Shown here piece by piece: positions 26,192 through 36,500 of a stretch of DNA of 53,495 bases; position 1 is the first letter of the stretch; each line of letters opens with the position of its first letter. Source of the DNA: Planctomycetota bacterium (GTDB lineage: Bacteria; Planctomycetota; Phycisphaerae; Sedimentisphaerales; Anaerobacaceae); the NCBI GenBank assembly GCA_019456145.1, contig VRUL01000036.1:1-53495 (forward strand), written 5' to 3'. The notes under the pieces are model-generated. The model ran no database searches and had not been told where the DNA came from. It was given only the letters and a program-made list of their open reading frames with translations. Position numbers and translations under genes: made by a program.

Positions 26192-27331
26192 TTATGTAAA
26201 AGGCTGGGTTTTGGCAGGGGCGGAGGCGTTAATCTCAGCAGCTAACTGCATAAATTTCGGGATTGTGTGCTCGAAGAAGCGTTTGTAGCTTTCGCAGAAA
26301 TAGCTTTCCTTGCCGAAGTTGTCCCTGTCAAAGGGTGCCCTGTCCTTCATGCAGCCGCCGCGACAGATGGCAAGGTGTCTGCAAACGAGGCATTTGTTAC
26401 AAAGATTCTGCTTGGCCCGTGCAAAGGTGCGCTTTTTGCTGCCGGCGGCAAGCTTTTCGATGGGCGTTTCAAAGATATTGCCCAATTTCCACTTCGGCTC
26501 TACAAAGAAATCACAAGTAAAGGCGTCACCCGTATGCTCGATGACAATATACTGACTGCATTGGTTGTCGAATGTGCAAATCGTGTGTCTTGAAATGACG
26601 TAATACGAGAGGACCGAATCAAAGTCGCGAATACTTAACTTTGTCGGGCCGTATTCGTACCAGCGGTCAAATATTCTGCATAAAAACTCGCCAAACTGGG
26701 CCGGCGTGATTGAGAAATCCGTAACTTTGCCTGTTGCCGGGTCAAGCTCGACACAGGGGATGAACTGTAGAAACTTTACGCCATTTTCTATAAGAAAGTC
26801 AAATACCTTATCGGGATGCTCAGCATTTATGTTGTTTAGCAAAGTAAGGGTATTAAATTCGACTTTATGCTCTTTGCAGGTTTTGATTGCCCTTAGTACC
26901 TTATCAAAAGTGCCGGCGCCTGAATGGTCGAGTCGATAGTAATCGTTAAATTCTTTTGGGCCGTCAATACTGATACCAATAAGAAAATTGTTTTCGTGTA
27001 AAAACGGGCCCCATTGGTCGTTAATAAGGACCGCATTTGTTTGTAGTGAATTTCCCACCTGCTGGCCGGGGCTGCCGTACTTTTTTTGCAATTCCACTAC
27101 TTTTTTATAGAAATCCAGGCCCATCAGAGTTGGTTCCCCCCCCTGCCATGCAAAACCGGCCAAGGGGAATTTAAGCTGCATATAGTCCTTAACGAGTTTC
27201 TCGAGCACTTCGTTGCTCATTCGCTGTGTGCCCTGACCAACATCAGAGGCCCTGTGCTTGTAGAAACAGTATTTGCAATCAAGATTGCAATCGGAACCGG
27301 ACGGTTTGATTAAAAGAGTAAACGGCTGCAT
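26192..27331 (-). CDS. Anaerobic sulfatase-maturating enzyme 1 (radical SAM, SPASM)
   Basis: The 379-aa protein uses S-adenosylmethionine and Fe-S clusters to oxidise the active-site Cys (or Ser) of sulfatases to formylglycine. The radical-SAM motif C15-NLD-C19-KY-C22 is intact. GDAFTCDFFVEPKW carries the CD pair, in which the Cys ligates an auxiliary cluster and the Asp is catalytic in characterised anSMEs. The SPASM cysteines run CNKCLVCRHLAICRGGC...YFC. I chose ATG 27331 because the protein then begins MQPFTLLIKPSG as in the paralogue. It lies downstream of three sulfatase genes. Confidence 0.93.
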   Translation of the reverse strand: MQPFTLLIKPSGSDCNLDCKYCFYKHRASDVGQGTQRMSNEVLEKLVKDYMQLKFPLAGFAWQGGEPTLMGLDFYKKVVELQKKYGSPGQQVGNSLQTNAVLINDQWGPFLHENNFLIGISIDGPKEFNDYYRLDHSGAGTFDKVLRAIKTCKEHKVEFNTLTLLNNINAEHPDKVFDFLIENGVKFLQFIPCVELDPATGKVTDFSITPAQFGEFLCRIFDRWYEYGPTKLSIRDFDSVLSYYVISRHTICTFDNQCSQYIVIEHTGDAFTCDFFVEPKWKLGNIFETPIEKLAAGSKKRTFARAKQNLCNKCLVCRHLAICRGGCMKDRAPFDRDNFGKESYFCESYKRFFEHTIPKFMQLAAEINASAPAKTQPFT

Positions 27332-27504
27332 TATCTTACACGTATTGAGTAAAACCGGACTTTTTACCTTTTTCTTACGTAAGTAGTTTAGCAAGATTTG
27401 CTGTTATTTGCAAGCGCTCCGTTGTTAGAACTCATCGACGGCTCCAGGCTGGAAGCTGCAGGAAAGCACACTGTTATAAATAACAGTAGAAAATAATGCC
27501 ATCG

Positions 27505-28932
27505 TCATAAGCGAACTTTTTCGAGCATTTTGCTCAGCTTTTTAACGAGTGTTTTGTTCTGCGGCAATTCTGATATGTTAACGTTCTCATGCGGGTCGGT
27601 CTTGTGGTCGTATAACATCCGAGCGTATCTTGCGCCGTTCTTTCTGTGCCACTCAGTATAGCGGTAGCGGTCTGTCTTTACTGAATCCCCATTGTAATAT
27701 CGGCTAAAGACAGCTTCCTTCCAAACACGATTCGGATTTTTCATAAGCGGTATAAAACTTTCGCCCTGCAGGTGCGTCGGCAGAGGTAGATTGCATAATT
27801 GACAAAGAGATGGATAGATGTCCAGAAACTCGGTCAAGGCATTGGTTTTCTGTCCAGCTTTTATACCGGGGGCAGTTACTATTAACGGTGAATGCAGCGA
27901 TGTTTCGAAGTTGCAGTGTTTGCACCACAAGCCGTGTTCACCGAGGTTCCAGCCGTGGTCGCCCCAGAGCACTACGATTGTGTTTTTGCGCAGGCCCAGA
28001 CGGTCAAGCTCAGCCATGACCCTGCCAATCTGGGCGTCGGTGTAGCTGACACAGGCGTAATAGCCGTGGATGAGTGTGCGGGCGAGCTCATCAGGCAAAG
28101 AGCCTTTTGGGGGAATACCTGCATAAGACCGCAATTCGCCCCAGTTGTGCAGGGCTTCATCAGGAGCGCCTTTGGGCCTGAAAGGATTGTCGGCAAGGTC
28201 AATTTTTTCTCTCTTATATAAATCCCAATACCTTTTCGGAGCATTGAAAGGTAAGTGAGGTTTAAAAAAACCCAGTGCAAGGAAAAATGGCTTATCCATA
28301 TCCGCCAGTCGCCTGAGGTCTGAAACAGCCTTGTCTGCAATCATCCCATCGAAATAGGCGTTATCGGGGACGTCGGCAGACTCGAACGCAGGTCCCTTGC
28401 CGCTCGATTGCTTTTGGGCAAGTCTCTTGCTTTCTTCCAACACATAGTTCTTCCAGGGCCCCCTCGGCCGCCAGGGACTTTCGCTCCAGCTATCCTTACA
28501 GTCGTTCGAATGGTGGAAGATTTTGCCATTTGATATAGTGTGGTATCCATTGTTTTTGAAATGCTTGGGAAGACTTAATGCACCCGGAAGGTCCTTCTCA
28601 GCCCATACGTTGTAATTAATGAACCTGTCTCTCGTCGGCCGAACGCCTGTGAGAAGGCTGGCACGTGAAGCACCGCAGACGGGGACCTGGCAATAAGAGC
28701 GAGTGAAAAGTACACCCTTTGATGCCAAACGGTCTATGTTGGGAGAGAGCATTTGTTTGTGGCCGTAGCAGCCAAGCTGTGGGCGCAGGTCATCGACGGC
28801 AATGAAGAGAACATTAGGTTTTTTCCCGCCGCCTTTCTCTGCGGCAAAAAGTCCGCCCGGCAGTCCCAGCGCAGCAACTCCAAGACCCGCAGCTTTTAGA
28901 AAACAGCGACGTGAGTAAGCGTATGTAGTCAT
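27505..28932 (-). CDS. Iduronate-2-sulfatase-like sulfatase (CGASR)
   Basis: The 475-aa protein has a Tat signal (YSRRCFLKAAGLG). VDDLRPQLGCYG and the catalytic motif C86-G-A-S-R follow, then GKIFHH and GDHGWNLGEHGLWCKH. The pattern is that of iduronate-2-sulfatase-like S1 sulfatases, which remove sulfate from uronic acids in glycans. Substrate is inferred only from resemblance. The ATG at 28932 is chosen because the TTG five codons upstream is part of the TTGGAG ribosome-binding site. It is the last of three minus-strand sulfatases, 48 bp after the previous one. Confidence 0.92.
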   Translation of the reverse strand: MTTYAYSRRCFLKAAGLGVAALGLPGGLFAAEKGGGKKPNVLFIAVDDLRPQLGCYGHKQMLSPNIDRLASKGVLFTRSYCQVPVCGASRASLLTGVRPTRDRFINYNVWAEKDLPGALSLPKHFKNNGYHTISNGKIFHHSNDCKDSWSESPWRPRGPWKNYVLEESKRLAQKQSSGKGPAFESADVPDNAYFDGMIADKAVSDLRRLADMDKPFFLALGFFKPHLPFNAPKRYWDLYKREKIDLADNPFRPKGAPDEALHNWGELRSYAGIPPKGSLPDELARTLIHGYYACVSYTDAQIGRVMAELDRLGLRKNTIVVLWGDHGWNLGEHGLWCKHCNFETSLHSPLIVTAPGIKAGQKTNALTEFLDIYPSLCQLCNLPLPTHLQGESFIPLMKNPNRVWKEAVFSRYYNGDSVKTDRYRYTEWHRKNGARYARMLYDHKTDPHENVNISELPQNKTLVKKLSKMLEKVRL

Positions 28933-28980
28933 ATTCGTATTCTCCAACTGAAATCAGATATTCCTCCAATCGTTCAGTCT

Positions 28981-30486
28981 TTAAGTTCGATGGCTGTGGC
29001 CTTGTTTCTTATACTTTTCGAGCAGGTTAGTCAGCCGCTGCACGATTGCCGGATGTTCGACCCATACGTTATTTGATTCGGCCGGGTCCTTGTCCAGATC
29101 ATATAGCTGACCTTTAGGTTCACCCGGCTTAGGTTTGATACGATTGGGTTTGGTAAAACCACCGGAGCCACGGCCAAGAATCAGCTTCCACTTCCCCTGC
29201 CGAATCGCGAACATTCCTATGCTCGAATGGTGGACAATCGCCTCGCGGATTGGTTTATCGGTTTTTGTGCCCAGCAAAGCCGGCAATATATTGTAACTGT
29301 CCTGGCCGGCATTTCCCGGCAGTTTTGCACCAACGATTGCCGCACAAGTTGCCAAAAGGTCTGTCAGACATATAAGCTCATCGCTGGTGGTTCCTGCGGA
29401 GATTTTGCCCGGCCAACGCGCGATGAATGGCTCGCGGTGGCCCCCGTCCCATATATCAGCTTTTATGCCGCGCATATCACCGCTTGGATTGTGACCATAT
29501 ACCTGGACAATTGAATATGGCGCCCGCTTAATCTTGGTCCTGCCCGGTGAGCCGTTGTCACTGGTGACCATAAGTAAGGTATTGCCGGCAAGGCCGTTGT
29601 GCTCCAGCGCTTTGATAACCTCACCTACGGTCCAGTCCACCTCCACCACAAAGTCCCCATAGCCACCGGCCTGACTGCGTCCTTTGACAAAAGGTGCCGG
29701 TGCAATAGGACAATGAGGTGCCGGCAATGCAAAATACATAAAAAATGGTGAATTTCGCAAACTCTTTGCATGTTTGTCAATGTATGCAACGGCCTTTTTC
29801 GTTAAATCCGGCAAAACCTGGACATGCTTGAAACCTGGTGAAATAGCTCCCTTTCGCCACCATCCGTCCTTGGCGGCCTGGCCGGCTTCGACCATCCGGG
29901 TAGGCTGCTTTAGGGCCCGATCATTTTCGATGTAGCAGTAAGGCGGCATATCCAGCGAAGCGGAGATTCCGAAGAAATAATCAAAGCCAAGGGCATTGGG
30001 GCCGGGAACAAGCGGTTTGCTAAAGTCAGTTCTTTTGGCTATCCCCAGGCCAAGGTGCCACTTACCGATACACGCCGTCGCATAACCGTGCTGCTTCAAG
30101 AACGAAGCAACAGTTGTTCGCCTGGTGTCGATTAAGCACGGCGAATAGCCACCCAAGACTCCACGTTTGAGGCGGCTTCGCCAGCAATATCGGCCCGTCA
30201 GAACTCCATAGCGTGTGGGCGTGCAGACCGCAGATGGCGAGTGAGCATCTGTAAAACGAACACCCTCTTTTGCCAGCCGATCCATATTCGGCGTGGGTAT
30301 CTTCGATTTTTTGTTGTAACAGCCCAGGTCGCCATAGCCCATATCGTCGGCCATAATGAAAATTATGTTGGGACGCCTGCGTTTTGGCTGTTGCGCAGCG
30401 TTTACACATTTGGGAATCACCAAGGACGCCATCCCCAGCCCCATTGCCTTGATAAAATCGCGACGTGTGTAATTAAATGTGCTCAT
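28981..30486 (-). CDS. Arylsulfatase-like sulfatase (CTPTR)
   Basis: The 501-aa protein has a Tat signal (YTRRDFIKAMGLGMASL). MADDMGYGDLGCYN, the formylglycine motif C88-T-P-T-R, ACIGKWHLG and a metal site in TSDNGSPG follow. This is the arylsulfatase A/N-acetylgalactosamine-6-sulfatase-like layout. Thr replaces the common Ser in CxPSR, a known variant. The ATG at 30486 follows GAGGAGA by 6 nt. The GTG further upstream overlaps this site. It is an exported sulfate ester hydrolase, second in the minus-strand series. Confidence 0.92.
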   Translation of the reverse strand: MSTFNYTRRDFIKAMGLGMASLVIPKCVNAAQQPKRRRPNIIFIMADDMGYGDLGCYNKKSKIPTPNMDRLAKEGVRFTDAHSPSAVCTPTRYGVLTGRYCWRSRLKRGVLGGYSPCLIDTRRTTVASFLKQHGYATACIGKWHLGLGIAKRTDFSKPLVPGPNALGFDYFFGISASLDMPPYCYIENDRALKQPTRMVEAGQAAKDGWWRKGAISPGFKHVQVLPDLTKKAVAYIDKHAKSLRNSPFFMYFALPAPHCPIAPAPFVKGRSQAGGYGDFVVEVDWTVGEVIKALEHNGLAGNTLLMVTSDNGSPGRTKIKRAPYSIVQVYGHNPSGDMRGIKADIWDGGHREPFIARWPGKISAGTTSDELICLTDLLATCAAIVGAKLPGNAGQDSYNILPALLGTKTDKPIREAIVHHSSIGMFAIRQGKWKLILGRGSGGFTKPNRIKPKPGEPKGQLYDLDKDPAESNNVWVEHPAIVQRLTNLLEKYKKQGHSHRT

Positions 30487-30568
30487 CAATTGTCTCCTCG
30501 TTAATATCACAATAGCATTAAAGTGTCGGACTTCAGCACCGGCCTTTTAGGACCGACATTAATAGAAC

Positions 30569-32008
30569 TCAATTTTTTTGGCCTTTTTTCTTTCGCTTTT
30601 TTACGGTACGACTTTTGTGGAGGGGAACCGCCATCTCGGTTTCCATTCCAAGGTCACCCTGCTGCTTCATCCAGGTGTCGAGCTTTTTTCTAAGCGATGC
30701 GAGGAGCTTCTGATGGGTAGGGTCACCCGCAAGATTATTAAGCTCATAAGGGTCTTTTATGAGGTCGTATAGTTCTTCGGCCGGGCGATACTGAAACATC
30801 TTGACACGCTTAGCAGCAAAGGCATCGGTTCTGGCTTTTTGTTTCCACGAGCCCCACATGCTGTGGTCAATCTCTTTATAGTCATGGCCATGAGTGGTAA
30901 CGCACTGGAACATACCCTCAGGATTGAGATTGCGGATGTACTTGTGAGTGCGTGTGCGCAGGCAGCGGATAGGATAGGCCCGGCCGGATATGATGCCCCG
31001 TGTTGTGTGGGTGCCGAAAACTACATCATGATGCTTATTTTCGCGGCCAAGCAGAACAGGAAGAAAACTTCGGCCATCGATGTCCTTTGGCGGTCTGCCT
31101 CCAGCAATCTCGATAAAGGTGGGAAGTACATCTACAAAGCTTATCATGGCATCGGTGACGGTCGTGGGTTTTACCTCCCCAGGCCAACGGATTATAAAGG
31201 GTATGTGCAGCCCTGCATCGTAACAGGACCACTTTGCGAAAATGTCATAGCCGTGGTCGGAAGTATAGACAAATAAAGTATTTTGCTCCAGGGTATGCTT
31301 GTTTAACAAATCGAGCACGCTACCAAGTTCCTCATCCAACAAGTCAATGTCGGCGTAATAATTGGCGAGCTGCTGTCGGGTCTGTGGCGTGTCGATCTTG
31401 TTTGGCGGCACAAGGATCTGGTCCGGCTTGTATCGGCCTTTTTTGTGCGGTCCGTGTGGTTCGTGTGAGGCAACTATGAGGCAGAATGGCTTATCGCTTT
31501 CAAGCGTTATAAACTTTTCAATTTGTTGGGGCTTTAAGCCCATATATTCAAAAGGAAACCGGTCTTTCGGTTTTACATGGACTTTGCCGGCAAGGCCAAC
31601 GCGATAGCCCAGGGACTTTAGGTAATACGGCAGGGTCTTTATACCGGGCTTGATATTGCTATGGTTCGGATGGCAGTGGTTTCGATGAGGATATAGACCT
31701 GTATATAAAGCCGAGCGGCTTGGTGAACACATAGCTGTGGGTGTAAAGGCCAGGTTGAACCGCAGGCCTTGTTCAGCGAGGCGGTCAATGTTGGGTGTGC
31801 GGATTACGTTATTGCCATAGCAGCCCACGTCGTCAATACTCTGGTCATCAGCAAGAAACAAGACGATGTTGGGTTTGCCCTTATGGCTTTTACTCGTGGG
31901 CTGATTTGCAGCACTTGTACATCCCTGAATTGCAACCGAGGCAGCACTCAGCCCCACAGTTCTTAGAAAATCACGCCGGTTTAAATTTCCATTTGCTGCA
32001 AAACTCAT
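30569..32008 (-). CDS. N-sulfoglucosamine sulfohydrolase-like sulfatase (CSPSR)
   Basis: The 479-aa protein has NRRDFLRTVGLSAASVAIQGC at its N-terminus, a Tat signal that may end in a lipobox, so it could be lipid-anchored. LADDQSIDDVGCYG, the catalytic C94-S-P-S-R, and YTSDHGYDIFAKWSCYD follow. The overall pattern resembles heparan N-sulfatase (SGSH)-like enzymes, a resemblance by eye. The C-terminus is strongly basic (KKRKKKGQK). It lies 73 bp downstream of anSME2 and is first of the three sulfatases. Confidence 0.9.
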   Translation of the reverse strand: MSFAANGNLNRRDFLRTVGLSAASVAIQGCTSAANQPTSKSHKGKPNIVLFLADDQSIDDVGCYGNNVIRTPNIDRLAEQGLRFNLAFTPTAMCSPSRSALYTGLYPHRNHCHPNHSNIKPGIKTLPYYLKSLGYRVGLAGKVHVKPKDRFPFEYMGLKPQQIEKFITLESDKPFCLIVASHEPHGPHKKGRYKPDQILVPPNKIDTPQTRQQLANYYADIDLLDEELGSVLDLLNKHTLEQNTLFVYTSDHGYDIFAKWSCYDAGLHIPFIIRWPGEVKPTTVTDAMISFVDVLPTFIEIAGGRPPKDIDGRSFLPVLLGRENKHHDVVFGTHTTRGIISGRAYPIRCLRTRTHKYIRNLNPEGMFQCVTTHGHDYKEIDHSMWGSWKQKARTDAFAAKRVKMFQYRPAEELYDLIKDPYELNNLAGDPTHQKLLASLRKKLDTWMKQQGDLGMETEMAVPLHKSRTVKKRKKKGQKN

Positions 32009-32081
32009 TGTGGCAACAATATACCACAAAATGACTTATGTTTCCATTATTTTTCAAGCACTGCATGAGAGGTAGTTGTGG

Positions 32082-33308
32082 TTACTTCAGGATTTTTAGT
32101 CTGACTCTATCGGCCGAACGCGTGTGTCTGGTGGCGGAACCGGCTTCAATCGCGGCTGCTATTTGCATGAACCTCGGTACAGCGTAGTCGAAGAATTGTT
32201 TATAGCTTTGGCAAAAATAGCTTTCGCAGCTTTGGCTATCCTTGTCAAAGCTAAGGAGAGATTCTTCGCTCCGCTCAGAATGACAAACTGCACGGACCCT
32301 GTCTTTCATACAGCCGCCACGGCAGAGGTCAAGGTGGTTGCAGAGTAGGCATTTGTTGGAAAGATTTTGTTTAGCGCGGGCAAAGGTGCGTTTTTTACCG
32401 CCGGCGGCGAGTTTCTCCAACGGCGTTTCCAGGATGTTGCCCAAACGCCACTTCGGCTCCACAAAAAACTCACAGGCGAAGCAGTCGCCTGTGTGCTCGA
32501 CAACAACAAAACCTGCGCACTGCCGGCTGTATGTGCAAATCGTGTGTTTACCCATAACGTAATATGTTACCAGGGAATCAAACTCACGAATGTTGAGCTT
32601 TTCCGGGCCGTAGTCGAACCAACGGTCGAATATCCTGCACAAAAATTCGCCGTACTGCTGGGGCGTAATTGAAAAATCCGCCATTTTACCTGTTTCAGGG
32701 TCACGCTCGACACAAGGGATAAACTGCAAATATGTCAAATCATTTTCGATGAGAAAATCAAATAACTTATCAGGATGCTGTACGCTTTTGTTGTTTAGCA
32801 GGACAAGGGCACTAAATTCAACCTTATATTTTTTGCAGGTTCGAATGCCCCTGGCCACCTTATCAAAGGTGCCGGTGCCGGAATGGTCTACGCGGTAGTA
32901 ATCGTGAAATTCTTTTGGTCCATCGATACTTATACCGAGCAGGAACTTGTTTTCATGGAAGAATTGGCACCATTTGTCATCAAGTAAAACACCGTTGGTT
33001 TGCAGGGTATTGCTGATTTGCTGGCCGGGGCTGCCGTATTTTTTTTGTAACTCTACCGCCCTTCTAAAGAAATCGAGGCCCATCAGCGTAGGCTCACCGC
33101 CCTGCCAGGCAAAGCCGACAACCGGAAAACGAAGCTGCATATAATCTTTGATAAGCTTCTCGAGCACCTCATCACTCATTCGCTGTCGGCCTTTGCCGAA
33201 CTCCGGGGCCCTGTATTTGTAAAAACAGTATTTGCAATCGATGTTGCAATCGGAGCCGGACGGTTTGATTAGAAGAGTAAACGGCTGCACTATTGTTAAT
33301 GACCTCAT
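32082..33308 (-). CDS. Anaerobic sulfatase-maturating enzyme 2 with in-frame repeat insertion
   Basis: The 408-aa paralogue of anSME1 has the same radical-SAM motif CNIDCKYC, the CEFFVEPKW region (CE instead of CD at the catalytic pair) and SPASM cysteines. Between RGGCMKDR and the last cysteine segment it carries extra residues including CHSERSEESLLSF, encoded by a dispersed repeat (32258-32285). anSME1 has a shorter, unrelated linker there. The CD-to-CE change at the catalytic Asp position and the insertion next to cluster cysteines raise the question of whether it is still active. The start may alternatively be the GTG at 33290. Confidence 0.9.
   Translation of the reverse strand: MRSLTIVQPFTLLIKPSGSDCNIDCKYCFYKYRAPEFGKGRQRMSDEVLEKLIKDYMQLRFPVVGFAWQGGEPTLMGLDFFRRAVELQKKYGSPGQQISNTLQTNGVLLDDKWCQFFHENKFLLGISIDGPKEFHDYYRVDHSGTGTFDKVARGIRTCKKYKVEFSALVLLNNKSVQHPDKLFDFLIENDLTYLQFIPCVERDPETGKMADFSITPQQYGEFLCRIFDRWFDYGPEKLNIREFDSLVTYYVMGKHTICTYSRQCAGFVVVEHTGDCFACEFFVEPKWRLGNILETPLEKLAAGGKKRTFARAKQNLSNKCLLCNHLDLCRGGCMKDRVRAVCHSERSEESLLSFDKDSQSCESYFCQSYKQFFDYAVPRFMQIAAAIEAGSATRHTRSADRVRLKILK
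32258..32285. repeat. Dispersed repeat inside anSME2
   Basis: The core ATTCTTCGCTCCGCTCAG followed by AATGACA translates on the minus strand as CHSERSEES. Related copies in the window lie at 123-149 and 21317-21355. The element keeps the anSME reading frame open. Confidence 0.65.
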
Positions 33309-33328
33309 ATAGAATTACTGTCACTATA

Positions 33329-33357
33329 AGTTTACAGTTATTCTACACTTTTGTAAA
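33329..33357 (-). promoter_or_regulatory. Putative promoter of the anSME2-sulfatase operon
   Basis: TTTACA (33352-33357), a 17-bp spacer and TAAACT (33329-33334) on the minus strand, about 20 bp before the ATG at 33308. The short leader may favour the GTG at 33290. Confidence 0.4.
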
Positions 33358-33505
33358 TACTCCCCCTGAGTAGATGAGCAGATTCATTTTTTTAAATTTA
33401 TCCGGCCAGACAGCGACTTGTTATCATTTCCCCCATAGCCAGTATTTAATCAAAAAGGCAAAGTCTTTTTCATCTTATTGCTCAAGATCACACTGAACAA
33501 GTGCC

Positions 33506-36500
33506 CTAATTCAGCCCATTCTGATAAAGTTTTTCTATTTCTTCAGCAGATAAAACTCTGTCGTAAATACGGACATCGTCAATAATCCCTGTGAAATGCT
33601 GGTCAATTACCGAGTCAAACGATCTTGCGCCTATTGCTAAATTCTTATCAGGGGCTCGGACATCAGTTTTACCAACAAAAGTGCCCATGCCTTCAAGCTC
33701 TCCGTCCAAATAAATCTTCATGTCCATGTTATCATATACAGCAGTCACATGAGACCAATCGCCTTGAGGAATTTCGCCTGTATAAACCGATACAGATTCA
33801 AACCTCGACCTATCTGCAGTGAATCTGTATTTATTGCCAGATGTGTATCCTATATTGTATCCGAAATATCCCCATTGCGCGGAAGCTCTCATTTTACATA
33901 CAATGCTGCCACCAACTGGTTTAGCCCACGAACATATAGAAAAACTATCATACTGAGTGAATCTCAACGAGGGATCATCGCTGACTTCTACATAGTCGTT
34001 ACCGTCAAAATCCAATGCGCCGTTAATTTTACCAGTCGTCCAAGTTGCTCCGTAGATAGTTCCATGATTGTTACCGGCCGAATCGTAAGCCGTTGTTCCA
34101 CTGCCCCCATCAAATCTCCACCATGCCTTTGGAGAACAATCATCATCGTACGTCTTAAATCTCCAGACCACACCTTGTGTCATGCATGACGGCCCAGCCT
34201 CGTCAATCCGCCAGTAGTAAGTTGTTGCCCACTCCAAGCCGCAGGGATCAAAATTCGGATCTGAAACAGTACCCATAAATTCCGGCGACAAATGCCCTGC
34301 ATTGGCAACCGCACCGGCATCAGTACCGAGGTAGACATCATGATATAATACCACATCTTCCGACACCCATCTAAGCGTCACATTTGGATCCACACATGTA
34401 GCATCATCTGCCGGCTTCGGATGGGTCGCCTTTGTCATAAAATAATCCAGCCAGCTCTCAAATAAGATGCCAAGGTCGGCATTGTTATTCGCGCCGTTTC
34501 CATCCAGATCAGTTGAAAAAATCTCATCGACCAGAATGTACTTGGCGAATTTGCCTGCATCTTTGTACTTGCCCATCATAAGGTTTTCCGAAAGCATCCC
34601 GAAATTGGTCGTGTCCCAGCGCGTACACGCCACTATATCAAAGCCCACAACGTGACCGGGGTGAAGATCCGTCAACAAAGTCTCTGTCCCGCTAAAGCCC
34701 CCGTAATTATCAAATTGCCTTACGCCAACCTCGTATATTATCTGGGCCCCGTTTACATCCACAGCATATTCAAACCCTTCATCACCCCCCAGCATATCAC
34801 CTTCGGCCCATGTGGCCCAATTCCCATCGCTGGTATCGGGGGCCACGTAATATTGCTGCGCCACATCATAGATCCCATTCCAGCCCGCCCCGTTTTCTGC
34901 GTCGCCCTGGCTGTATACCTCAATGCGGTCGCTCGCATCCCAATAAACGTACTCATCCAAGAAAAGGTGGTTGGTATCGTTTACAACAACTGCCGCATAA
35001 ACCTTACCTGTCGCCTCATCCCACTGCAGCGCAAATCTCGCCTCGCTGACGTCATTGGGATTGCCCAAATAGACCTCATCCAATTCTATCCACTCCACAC
35101 TCGGCGGCCAGTCACTAAGGTCGCCGTCAACTACGACACTGCCTCTGGGAATCAGGTTTGAAGGCCTGTAGGACCAGACCATCACGAACCACGCATAATC
35201 ATAAAAATCAACATCAAAATCATTATCCCAATCCGGGGGTGGCAAGATACGAAGGTCAATCTCTAACGTACTTTCTAAGCCGGCTTCCGGCCAATCGAGT
35301 CTGTGAGCATTATGATAGAATTCAAAATTGAGCACCTGCCCTTCCAGAACATCCAAATATTCTGATATATTACCGTCACTTAACAGTGCAAGAGGATAAT
35401 TTGGGTCATCATCCCAAATCTTAAGCCACCAGTCCCAATTGCCCCATCTACTCGGCCCATCGCCTAAAATTTCAGCATCGATCTTTAAAATTACATTGGA
35501 CGATCCAGCGGGATAACATTTGAAATTCCCAATAGTGAGCATCCCTGCCATCGATGTATAACCGTTGCCATCCCCCCCCCCCAGGCCATCTTCATCGCCG
35601 CCGCATGAATCATTCACCGACCAACCACCTGATCCCCTGAACCTGGACGTCAGAGATACCATATCAGAGCCATATACAACTTCACCACCGACATCCATAT
35701 TACTGGATGAAAACAAACAAAGCTCACAAAATATAGGGTACATATCACAATACCCAGCATTAGCACGTGCTTGAGCCCTCGCTTTACTATTGTTGGAAAA
35801 ATCTTCAGCCGTATCTGTGTCACTACCTCCTATGCCATCCACATGGGAATACGCATAAGCTTCCGCATCATGATTTAGCAATACCGGAGAATCTATTACG
35901 ATTAGTTCAACTGCAACTGTTTGTGGATTATTCAAAGCATTGGGGGCCGAAATTGTAAGGTCGCAGTTGTATATACCAGAACTAAAACTTGAAATGTCCA
36001 CACTAATCGTAACATCATTAACAATACCCGTTGAAGACCCGCTATACGGCTCGACCGATAGCCAATTGCAATCATGGCTGACAGTCCAGTTTAGTGTTCC
36101 CCCACCGACATTGCTAATGCTAAGTGTCTGATCGTCTGGATTTGCCCCATACTCAAGAGCACGGAATTGAAGCTTCGCAACAGAAAGGCCGATCATGGGA
36201 CCCTGGACTATCAAATTTACATTAACGGTCTGTGGGTTATTTACTGCATTCGGATCCGAGATCACCAATTCACAATTATAGCTGCCTGCACCCAAACCAG
36301 TGATATCCACATTTATGCTAACATCGTTGACCTCCCCCGTCGAACAACTACCACTATTCGGACCAGCAGAAAGCCACGTGCAGTCCTCATAAATTTCCCA
36401 ATTCAAAATACCCTCACCCAAATTGCGAATAGACAGACTTTTCGATTCAGGATTCGTGCCATTTTCTTTTGCTGAAAACTCAAATTCGCTTGGCAAAATC

